A DNA stretch of 9,853 nucleotides from DAOPJM01 sp964490325 (lineage in GTDB: Bacteria > Bacillota > Clostridia > Christensenellales > CAG-138), in the NCBI GenBank assembly GCA_964490325.1, contig CAZBBX010000049.1, positions 1 through 9,853 of the forward strand. Reading direction: 5' to 3'. Under the pieces are notes generated by a model, which did no database searches, was not told the origin of the DNA, and worked only from the letters and a program-made list of their open reading frames with translations. Positions 1 through 5,580 of this stretch are shown here, one piece after another. The translations under genes were made by a program, and so were the position numbers. How positions within the stretch are numbered: the first letter of the stretch is position 1; the number at the start of each line of letters is the position of its first letter.

Positions 1-6
1 ACCTTG

Positions 7-36
7 CTTGTCGCTTTGGGTCTCCAAAGGGGCAAG
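7..36. repeat. Imperfect inverted repeat (hairpin 1 of 3)
   Basis: Arms at 7-19 and 24-36 pair over 13 positions around a 4-nt loop, with one G-G mismatch and one G-T pair. No T-tract follows on the plus strand, so this does not look like a terminator. It is the first of three consecutive hairpins in the left 120 bases. It may be part of a dispersed intergenic repeat or of the 3' end of a rightward transcript. The pairing is seen directly; the role is unknown. Confidence 0.5.
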
Positions 37-58
37 AGAAGCCCTGCCGCAGCAGTCA

Positions 59-83
59 CGTCAAAAAACATCGTTTTTTGACG
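59..83. repeat. Perfect 11-bp inverted repeat (hairpin 2 of 3)
   Basis: Arms at 59-69 and 73-83 are perfect reverse complements (CGTCAAAAAAC and GTTTTTTGACG) around a 3-nt loop. The A6/T6 blocks lie inside the stem, so this is not a canonical terminator on either strand. Plus-strand frame 1 is open from base 1 and stops inside the element at 79-81, so a rightward gene could end here. Dispersed palindromic elements of this kind occur between genes in many Clostridia. Whether this one is repeated in its genome cannot be told from the window. Confidence 0.6.
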
Positions 84-88
84 GCAGC

Positions 89-120
89 AAAGCCGCTCCG
101 AAACGGGGCGGCTTTTTGTT
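89..120 (+). terminator. Intrinsic terminator, rightward
   Basis: A 10-bp GC-rich stem has arms at 91-100 and 102-111 with one G-T pair and a very small loop; the closing pairs probably open to give a usable loop. On the plus strand it is followed by TTTTTGTT, which fits termination of a rightward gene ending left of or at the window edge. On the minus strand the stem is followed only by TTT and then GC-rich sequence. It could still act weakly on the leftward operon ending at 145, which has no better terminator in view. Confidence 0.65.
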
Positions 121-144
121 GCTGTAGGTTGTAAAGACGGCACT

Positions 145-990
145 TTATCCGAAAATGGGACGCAGCGCTTCGTAGAGCTGTCGCAGACCCTCCATGATCG
201 CATCGCCAAAGCCCCAACGGAACGACAGCAGCGTACAAAGTGCGCAGAGCGTCAGCAGGATCAGCCCGATGAGCCGAAGGATCAGCATCGCCAGTGAGAA
301 GCGCTTGAGAGAAATATTGCTTGTGCCGCCGCAGCCCCACACGAACAGGAAGACCAAGCCCACAACGGGCACATGGAACAGCAGTGTCAGCGCGATGTAC
401 TGGAACGCCGTCAACAGATCCTTGCGCTTTGCGGGTTTTTGCGCCTTGGCAGGCTCCTCCGTCACGGCTGCAGTGGGGATGGGCTGCGGGATGACCGCCA
501 CGACGGGCGCGGCGGCGGGCTGCTCGATCACGGTCAGTGGCTCCTCCATCACGGCGGGCTGCTCGATCACGGGCATCGGCTCCTCGGTGGGTTCCTGCGC
601 TATGGGTTCTTCGGTAATGGATTCCTCGGTAATGGGTTCCTCCGCTATGGATTCCTCAACGGTGGGTTCCTCAATAATTGGTTCCTCAACGGCAGTTTCA
701 TCCGCTGCGGGTTCCTCTGCGGCGGATTCCTTTGCAGCGGGTTCCTCAGCGGCGGATTCCACAACAGCAGTTTCCTCCGAAACGGGTTCCTCCGCTATGG
801 GTTCCTCCGTAACAGGCTCCGCCTCGATCACGGGCAGAGGCTCGTCCTTTGTCTCCTCCGCAAGGGGGGCTGCCGCTGCTTGCTGCACAGCGTCGTTTGT
901 GGTCGGCGCCTTTTGCAGCGCCGCCCCGCAATAGTAACAGAAGCTGTCGCCCTCAAGGGCGGGCTTCCCACAATTTCCACAGTATGCCAT
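145..990 (-). CDS. Zinc-ribbon membrane protein with Glu/Pro pentapeptide repeats
   Basis: A 281-aa protein of unknown function. Residues 4-21 form a short zinc ribbon with Cys4-x2-Cys7 and Cys18-x2-Cys21 knuckles, as in many Bacillota membrane proteins. Residues 60-134 are a low-complexity linker of five-residue units of the type (x)EEPx/xEESx. This is followed by PVIE/VIEQPA units and a Lys-rich patch around 182-190. Two hydrophobic segments follow, at about 198-218 and 232-255, and an amphipathic tail ends the protein. The N-terminal domain is probably cytosolic and tethered through the acidic linker. The start at 990 is chosen because AAAGGAG lies 9 nt upstream (1000-1006); a longer open frame to 1050 has no such site and overlaps the upstream gene. 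It sits 31 nt behind the YcxB-like gene and is probably last in its operon. Confidence 0.85.
   Translation of the reverse strand: MAYCGNCGKPALEGDSFCYYCGAALQKAPTTNDAVQQAAAAPLAEETKDEPLPVIEAEPVTEEPIAEEPVSEETAVVESAAEEPAAKESAAEEPAADETAVEEPIIEEPTVEESIAEEPITEESITEEPIAQEPTEEPMPVIEQPAVMEEPLTVIEQPAAAPVVAVIPQPIPTAAVTEEPAKAQKPAKRKDLLTAFQYIALTLLFHVPVVGLVFLFVWGCGGTSNISLKRFSLAMLILRLIGLILLTLCALCTLLSFRWGFGDAIMEGLRQLYEALRPIFG
589..813 (-). repeat. 15-bp degenerate tandem repeat coding acidic pentapeptides
   Basis: Inside the zinc-ribbon protein gene, about fifteen 15-bp units encode residues 60-134 with a five-residue period (EEP or EES cores followed by two small or aliphatic residues). On the plus strand the period shows as repeated GGNTTCCTC blocks. 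Because the unit is a multiple of three, gain or loss of copies would keep the frame, so length variation between strains is plausible. The sequence drift between units suggests an old array. Confidence 0.8.
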
Positions 991-1021
991 AGGCTGTAAC
1001 TCCTTTCGTTTTATTCCTATT

Positions 1022-2050
1022 TCACTCCCCCACCCGAATGGTGGAGGCATAGCGTTCCATCAGCGGCGCATATATGCTCTTCGTGTCGCTCAGGCAGTAG
1101 AACTCGCTGATCCAAAATGCATCCCCGCCGTCCACGACTGCGTCGCAGTAGTAGATCGTGCTGTCCTCATAGCTTACTTCATACAGCACGCAGACTGCGC
1201 CGTTTTCCAGCTCCTTGAACGTTGCATCGACGTCATACAGCTCCACAAGCATCTCGGCATAGGCTTTTGCGTCCGCACACTCCAGATCGTACTGTGTAAG
1301 CTCGGCATCGGTCTCGTTGTACACATACAGGTAGACGTTGTCGTCATAGGAAGCGCACAGCAGAAAATCCGCATCGTCGAAGGTTTCATAGTTCTCCGTT
1401 ACGGTGATGGAATAGTTTTCGACCGTCAGGGTCTCTTCCTTGGCGGGTCTATTGCGCAAAAGGATCGTGTCTGCCGCGCAGGCCACAATGTACAGCACCA
1501 GTCCCGTGATGACCCCTGCGATGAGCGCAGCGGAACGCGGACGACAGCTGCCGCGCTGCTTCATGCGCTTGCCGGTCTTCTCGGTCAGAAAGTTCCCAAA
1601 CGCTTCCGCATTGCCAAGCGTGAAGCTGCGCTTTGGCACCAAGATGGCTTGGTGCTTGTTGAGATAGAGGGCATAAAACTCGTCCGTCTCCTCCAACTCG
1701 GTCAGCGCCGCGTAGAGCAGGCGTGACTCGCCCAAGGCGTTGTGCGTGACAAAATCCGTGTCGCCAAAGCTGTAGGTCGCGCTTTGCTCCGTGCCTTTTT
1801 GCATTTTTCGGTTCAGCGAGCCTGCATAGCGGTCGTAGAAAAGCCAGAACAGCAGAAAGAGGCTGCCCATCGTTCCGCTGTACACCGCCACGCTGCTGTC
1901 GAACCACAAAAGAAACGGGAAGAATACCAGCAGCAACAGGCTGCAGACCAAGATCACGATGGTGGCCTTGTTCCTCTTGGCGGTCAAGCGGCCAAAGCTG
2001 TTCAAAAGCGCCTTATCGGGCGTGTATTCCACTTGAAAGATCGGTTCCAT
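1022..2050 (-). CDS. YcxB-like membrane protein with extra C-terminal domain
   Basis: A 342-aa membrane protein of unknown function. Two membrane segments lie at about 30-50 and 54-74. A soluble region at about 90-160 resembles the C-terminal domain of YcxB-like proteins (a LxELEETDEFYxLYL-type stretch, then an FTLG-type loop). A third membrane segment lies at about 174-195. Residues 200-342 are an acidic, Cys- and Tyr-rich tail, probably outside the membrane, that ordinary YcxB proteins (roughly 150-180 aa) do not have. The start at 2050 is preferred because AAGGGA (2058-2063) lies 7 nt upstream; an in-frame ATG at 2068 lacks a good site. Gaps are 33 nt to the dipeptidase gene upstream and 31 nt to the zinc-ribbon gene downstream, with all three likely on one transcript. 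The domain call is by pattern recognition and is moderately sure; the function is not known. Confidence 0.85.
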   Translation of the reverse strand: MEPIFQVEYTPDKALLNSFGRLTAKRNKATIVILVCSLLLLVFFPFLLWFDSSVAVYSGTMGSLFLLFWLFYDRYAGSLNRKMQKGTEQSATYSFGDTDFVTHNALGESRLLYAALTELEETDEFYALYLNKHQAILVPKRSFTLGNAEAFGNFLTEKTGKRMKQRGSCRPRSAALIAGVITGLVLYIVACAADTILLRNRPAKEETLTVENYSITVTENYETFDDADFLLCASYDDNVYLYVYNETDAELTQYDLECADAKAYAEMLVELYDVDATFKELENGAVCVLYEVSYEDSTIYYCDAVVDGGDAFWISEFYCLSDTKSIYAPLMERYASTIRVGE

Positions 2051-2083
2051 ATAGTCGTCCCTTCCCATGATCGCCGTCGCTGT

Positions 2084-3010
2084 CTAAACGAATTGTACCA
2101 GATAATTGCGCAAATTGCGATACGCAATTTTCAGTACTTCGCTTTCCGAGAAGCCTGCGCGCAGCAGCGCACGGCAAAGATTTTGGTATGCCAACGCGTT
2201 TTTGAGGTCGTGCGGGTATTGGTTCATGCCGTCAAAGTCGGAGCCGAAGCAGCAGCAGTCGATCCCGCCGATGCTGACGATGTGCAGGATGTGCTTGACC
2301 ACATCGTCGATGCTGCCCTTCCCCTCGTCGGTGAGCTGTGGACCATAGAAGTTGACGCCGATGACGCCGCCTCTCTCCGCTATGGCGCGAATGTGCTCGT
2401 CCTTTAGGCAGCGCGGCGCTTTGCACAGCGCTCGCGCATTGGAATGGGAAGCGAACACGGGACGCGTGCAAAAGCCCAGCGCGTCGTCTATGCCCGCATC
2501 GGAAAGATGCGACAGATCCAGCGCCACGCCGATGCGCTCCATCTCCCTAATAAGCTCGTGCCCCAACGGCGTGATCCCGCGGCTGCGATGCTCGTTTGCC
2601 GCGCCTGCCAGCTCGTTGTTTTCGTTCCAAGTGAGCGTCATGGCGCGCACACCCAAGCGATGCAGGGTGCGCAGCATGGCAAGGCTGCCCTCGCAGGCCT
2701 CGCCGCCCTCCACCGTCAGCACCGTGGCGATACGTCCGCTCTCGGGCGAAAAGTTCGCGGAAAACGGCGTCAGGGCGGGGTTGGCCGCCAGCATACGATA
2801 GTAGCAGTCGATCATGGTGAGCGCCTGCTGCAGCGGCGGGGTCTTGAGCTTTGTGTCGATCCAAACGGCAAAGCATTGGAGAGCAACATTGCCGCCCTGC
2901 AGATAGGGCAGATGCACCACCTGATCGCGCTTCAGGCTGCCCAGCTCATAGCCGTACTCCATGGCGCCGTACAGAAAATCGCAGTGTCCGTCGGCAATGG
3001 GAAAGATCAT
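2084..3010 (-). CDS. Membrane dipeptidase-type metallopeptidase, family M19
   Basis: A 308-aa protein that spans the TIM-barrel amidohydrolase fold of the renal dipeptidase family. Visible metal-site residues match the family pattern: His9 and Asp11 in DGHCD, bridging Glu101 in TVEGGE, His168 in DLSHLS, His189 in ASHSNAR, and Asp258 in GSDFDG. The substrate-binding His of mammalian enzymes is replaced here (LTWN at 126-129), as is common in bacterial members. There is no signal peptide or membrane segment, so despite the family name it should be cytosolic. Family members cleave dipeptides, including ones with a D-residue at the C-terminal side; the substrate here is unknown. AGGAGG (3018-3023) lies 7 nt before the ATG. 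It is first of a likely three-gene operon and starts just after the rny terminator. Confidence 0.93.
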   Translation of the reverse strand: MIFPIADGHCDFLYGAMEYGYELGSLKRDQVVHLPYLQGGNVALQCFAVWIDTKLKTPPLQQALTMIDCYYRMLAANPALTPFSANFSPESGRIATVLTVEGGEACEGSLAMLRTLHRLGVRAMTLTWNENNELAGAANEHRSRGITPLGHELIREMERIGVALDLSHLSDAGIDDALGFCTRPVFASHSNARALCKAPRCLKDEHIRAIAERGGVIGVNFYGPQLTDEGKGSIDDVVKHILHIVSIGGIDCCCFGSDFDGMNQYPHDLKNALAYQNLCRALLRAGFSESEVLKIAYRNLRNYLVQFV

Positions 3011-3028
3011 GCGCTCGCCTCCTCTTTG

Positions 3029-3064
3029 AAAAAAGGATATGCCGAAAATAAGCTCGGCATATCC
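3029..3064 (-). terminator. Intrinsic terminator after rny
   Basis: Perfect 11-bp arms at 3035-3045 and 3054-3064 (GGATATGCCGA and its complement) with an 8-nt loop are followed on the minus strand by six Ts (3029-3034). The stem starts 12 nt past the rny stop codon. The T-tract ends only 5 nt before the Shine-Dalgarno site of the dipeptidase gene, so a transcript ending here would exclude that gene unless polymerase reads through. Confidence 0.88.
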
Positions 3065-3076
3065 CCCCTTGTTCTC

Positions 3077-4618
3077 TTACTTTGCGTAGTCCACGGTACG
3101 CGTTTCGCGTATGACGTTGACCTTGATCTGCCCCGGATACTCCATCTCGGACTCGATGCGCTTGGCAATGTCCTTGGCGATGATGACCGTGTCCGCGTCG
3201 CTGATCTTTTCGGGCTTGACGATGATGCGCACCTCGCGGCCTGCCTGAATGGCATAGGAGGTCTCGACGCCCTCGAAGGAGTTTGCGATCTCCTCAAGCT
3301 TCTCCAAGCGCTTGATGTACGCGTCCAGCGTCTCGCGCCTTGCACCGGGTCTTGCCGCGCTGATAGCGTCCGCCGCCTGTACCAGCACCGCCTCGACGGT
3401 GTTGGGATCCACATCGCCGTGATGCGCCGCGATGGCGTGGATGACGCTGTTGTTCTCGCGGTACTTCTTGGCAAGGTCGGCGCCGATCTGCGCGTGGCTG
3501 CCCTCGACCTCATGGTCGATGGACTTGCCGATGTCATGCAGCAGGCCTGCGCGCTTGGCCAAAGCCACGTTCGCGCCGATCTCGGCTGCCATGATGCCCG
3601 CCAGATGGGCGACCTCGATGCTGTGCTTCAAAACGTTCTGACCGTAACTGGTACGGTACTTCATGCGGCCCAGATAGCGCACCAGCTCGTGATGCAGGCC
3701 GTTGACGCCCACCTCCAGCACGGCGGCTTCGCCTGCTTCGCGGATCTGGGTGTCGACCTCCTTCTTGGCCTTCTCGACCATCTCCTCGATGCGCGCCGGA
3801 TGGATACGGCCATCCATGATGAGCTTTTCCAACGCGATGCGGGCGATCTCGCGGCGCACGGGGTCGAACGCGGACAGGATGACCGCCTCGGGCGTGTCGT
3901 CGATGATAAGATCTACGCCGGTCGCCGTCTCCAATGCGCGGATATTGCGTCCCTCGCGGCCGATGATGCGGCCCTTCATCTCGTCGTTGGGCAGCGGTAC
4001 CACCGACACGGTGGCCTCCGCCACATGATCCGCAGCGCAGCGCTGAATGGCCAAGGAAACGATGTTGCGTGCGCGCTTGTCGGCCTCCTCGCGGGTCTTC
4101 TGCTCGATGTCCCTAAGCAGGATAGCGGCGTCATGTCTTGCTTCCTGCTCGACATTGTTGAGCAGCACCGCCTTGGCTTCCTCGCTGGTCATGGCGGAAA
4201 TGCGCTCCAACTCTGCCGTCTGCTTGTCGAACAGCGCCGTGGTGTCCTCCTCCATCTTGTCCAGACGGGCGGCTCGTTCGTTAAGTGCGGTCTCTCGCTG
4301 CTCCACGCCCTCGATCTTCTTGTCCAACGACTCCTCACGGGTGAACAGGCGTCGTTCGGTGCGCTGCAGCTCGGCGCGGCGCTCTTTGTTCTCGCGCTCC
4401 GCTTCGGTACGAAGCTTGTAGACCTCGTCCTTGGCTTCGAGAACTTTTTCCTTGCGGATTTCTTCGGCACGGCGCTGGGCGTCGTCATAGAGCTGCTTGA
4501 CAGCGTCCTCCGCCTTGGCGACCTTTGCTTCCGCAATGTTCTTGCGATAAAAATATCCGATCAGCAGACCCGCGATCAAAGCCGCGACGCCCGCGATCAC
4601 GACATAATACCATTCCAC
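3077..4618 (-). CDS. rny: Ribonuclease Y
   Basis: A 513-aa endoribonuclease, close to the usual length of about 520. It starts mRNA decay in many Bacillota by cutting single-stranded, AU-rich sites from the inner membrane face. Order of parts: one N-terminal membrane helix (about 5-23), a long charged coiled coil (about 28-180), a KH RNA-binding domain with GRIIGREGRNI at 216-226, and an HD phosphohydrolase domain with His332, the His361-Asp362 pair in LLHDIGK, and His399/His400. The start codon is GTG at 4616-4618, preceded by AGGGAG (4627-4632) at 8-nt spacing; no in-frame ATG fits better. It appears to be monocistronic, with its own sigma-A promoter, a structured leader and a strong terminator. 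The gene often found beside rny in Bacillota (ymdB) is not here. Confidence 0.98.
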   Translation of the reverse strand: MEWYYVVIAGVAALIAGLLIGYFYRKNIAEAKVAKAEDAVKQLYDDAQRRAEEIRKEKVLEAKDEVYKLRTEAERENKERRAELQRTERRLFTREESLDKKIEGVEQRETALNERAARLDKMEEDTTALFDKQTAELERISAMTSEEAKAVLLNNVEQEARHDAAILLRDIEQKTREEADKRARNIVSLAIQRCAADHVAEATVSVVPLPNDEMKGRIIGREGRNIRALETATGVDLIIDDTPEAVILSAFDPVRREIARIALEKLIMDGRIHPARIEEMVEKAKKEVDTQIREAGEAAVLEVGVNGLHHELVRYLGRMKYRTSYGQNVLKHSIEVAHLAGIMAAEIGANVALAKRAGLLHDIGKSIDHEVEGSHAQIGADLAKKYRENNSVIHAIAAHHGDVDPNTVEAVLVQAADAISAARPGARRETLDAYIKRLEKLEEIANSFEGVETSYAIQAGREVRIIVKPEKISDADTVIIAKDIAKRIESEMEYPGQIKVNVIRETRTVDYAK

Positions 4619-4775
4619 GGTTTCTTCTCCCTATCTATAATAATATAACCGAGCATAATACTGCTCGGTCATATAACGGTACTCCGTCCATCTTATCTAT
4701 TCGGCGCCCAAAAGACGCCGTGCTATAAGCTTTCTCTCGTTATCTATGACAACACGCAGTATTGCGTGATTACTC
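4619..4775 (-). promoter_or_regulatory. Structured 5' leader of rny
   Basis: From the predicted start point near 4775 to the GTG there are about 157 nt with three hairpins. A 6-bp stem sits at the extreme 5' end (4753-4768, CACGCA/TGCGTG). A 7-bp stem with one G-T pair lies at 4702-4720. An 8-bp perfect stem lies at 4648-4669 and extends by 4 bp after a mismatch, ending about 10 nt before the Shine-Dalgarno site. AU-rich single-stranded stretches lie between them. No T-box or known riboswitch motif was recognised. The leader could be a cutting site for RNase Y itself; that is inference. Confidence 0.5.
4635..4691 (-). CDS. Possible 18-codon upstream ORF in the rny leader
   Basis: An ATG at 4689-4691 opens a frame for MDGVPLYDRAVLCSVILL that stops with TAG at 4635-4637, just 2 nt before the rny Shine-Dalgarno site. 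The leader hairpin at 4648-4669 lies wholly inside it, so translation would melt that hairpin. No ribosome site precedes the ATG, so it may be a chance frame. Confidence 0.2.
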   Translation of the reverse strand: MDGVPLYDRAVLCSVILL

Positions 4776-4781
4776 AATAGT

Positions 4782-4810
4782 ATTGTAAACCGCGCCTGCA
4801 TACTTGTCAA
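4782..4810 (-). promoter_or_regulatory. Sigma-A promoter of rny
   Basis: On the minus strand a perfect -35 TTGACA (4805-4810) and a -10 TACAAT (4782-4787, five of six consensus bases) are separated by exactly 17 bp. Transcription should start near 4775. It is the clearest promoter in the window, and it sits directly after the T-tract that ends the ABC operon. Confidence 0.88.
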
Positions 4811-4811
4811 G

Positions 4812-4837
4812 AAAAAAGCTTGCGCCTTTCGAGGCAA
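4812..4837 (-). terminator. Weak candidate terminator of the ABC operon
   Basis: On the minus strand a short stem (GCCT/AGGC with a CGAA loop, extendable by TT/AA past a 2-nt bulge) spans 4837-4820 and is followed by GC and six Ts (4812-4817). The stem is short for an efficient terminator, but the placement fits: 55 nt past the ATPase stop codon and 1 nt before the rny -35 box. No better signal was seen between 4838 and 4892. Confidence 0.4.
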
Positions 4838-4892
4838 ATCTGTATTCTTTCTAAAATTAGACGAAATTCGCGCCGCAGCAGCGAGCAAACAG

Positions 4893-5570
4893 TTAAGCCG
4901 TCGGCTCCTCCGCCACGCGGCCGTCCTGCATACGGTACACGCAGTCCATCACGTCCAGCACGCTCACATCGTGGGTGACGACGACGACGCAGTACGCCTG
5001 CTCGTGCGCCAAGCGCCGCAGGATGTCGATGATCTTGCGCCCCGTCACGCTGTCTAAGTTGCCCGTCGGCTCGTCCGCCAAGATGAGCTTGGTGTCCATC
5101 GCCAGCGCCCTTGCGATCGCCACGCGCTGCTGCTCGCCGCCGGAGATCATCGTGGGAAAGCGGTTGCAGACCGTCCTTGGTAGATCCACCTGCTCGATAA
5201 GCGATTCCGCCCGCTCCCTTGCCGCCTTCGGCTTGACCCCGTGCAGCTCCATGGGGAACATGACGTTCTCCGCCGCCGTCAGCAGCGGAAACAGACGAAA
5301 GCTCTGGTAGATCATCGCCACGTCCTTGCGGCGATAATCGTCTAAGTTCAGCTTACGGGTGGACGTGCCGTTGAACAGCACATCCCCCTTCTCCGGCAGA
5401 TCCAAGCCCGCCAAAAGCGAAAGCATGGTGGACTTGCCGGAGCCGCTCTTGCCGATGACAGCATAGAGCTTGCCCTGCTCGAACGCGCAGTCGATGCCCC
5501 GCAGCGCCTCGACCGTCTGGTACTTGCTGCGATAGGTGTAACGCACACCCTCCATTGCCAAAATGCTCAT
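4893..5570 (-). CDS. ABC transporter ATP-binding protein, MacB/LolD/FtsE type
   Basis: A 225-aa ATPase that powers the neighbouring FtsX-type permease. All motifs are intact: Walker A GKSGSGKST (40-48), Q-loop Gln89, signature SGGEQQR (143-149), Walker B with ADEPT (165-169; catalytic Glu167), D-loop NLD (171-173), and switch His200. Size and motif spelling place it with the LolD/MacB/BceA-like branch of single-domain ATPases. The start at 5570 is chosen because AGGAGG (5577-5582) lies 6 nt upstream. That site overlaps the permease stop codon (5581-5583), so the two are probably translationally coupled. An open frame continues upstream inside the permease gene, but its translation is Arg-rich and not family-like. 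The substrate cannot be read from the ATPase. Confidence 0.96.
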   Translation of the reverse strand: MSILAMEGVRYTYRSKYQTVEALRGIDCAFEQGKLYAVIGKSGSGKSTMLSLLAGLDLPEKGDVLFNGTSTRKLNLDDYRRKDVAMIYQSFRLFPLLTAAENVMFPMELHGVKPKAARERAESLIEQVDLPRTVCNRFPTMISGGEQQRVAIARALAMDTKLILADEPTGNLDSVTGRKIIDILRRLAHEQAYCVVVVTHDVSVLDVMDCVYRMQDGRVAEEPTA

Positions 5571-5580
5571 TTTTTGCCTC

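Noticed and set aside
589..813. CRISPR array
   Set aside because: The repeats are 15 bp, drift from unit to unit, have no spacers, and are translated in frame as an acidic linker.
194..999. Plus-strand open frames with Ser/Gly or Gly/Phe/Leu repeats opposite the zinc-ribbon gene
   Set aside because: The repeats are the reverse complement of the 15-bp array in the real gene, which has the Cys knuckles, membrane helices and a ribosome site. The plus-strand frames have none of these.
991..1050. A longer N-terminus for the zinc-ribbon protein reaching to 1050
   Set aside because: It would overlap the end of the YcxB-like gene and place residues before the usual N-terminal zinc ribbon. The start at 990 has AAAGGAG at good spacing.
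2444..4648. A 734-codon open frame on the plus strand, opposite the dipeptidase and rny
   Set aside because: It lies wholly antisense to two well-recognised genes. Its translation is His-, Leu- and Asp-rich with no family motifs, as expected when GC-rich codons keep the opposite strand free of stops.
4619..4775. T-box or metabolite riboswitch in the rny leader
   Set aside because: No T-box consensus (GGNACCGCG-like) or known riboswitch core was seen. Only simple hairpins are visible.
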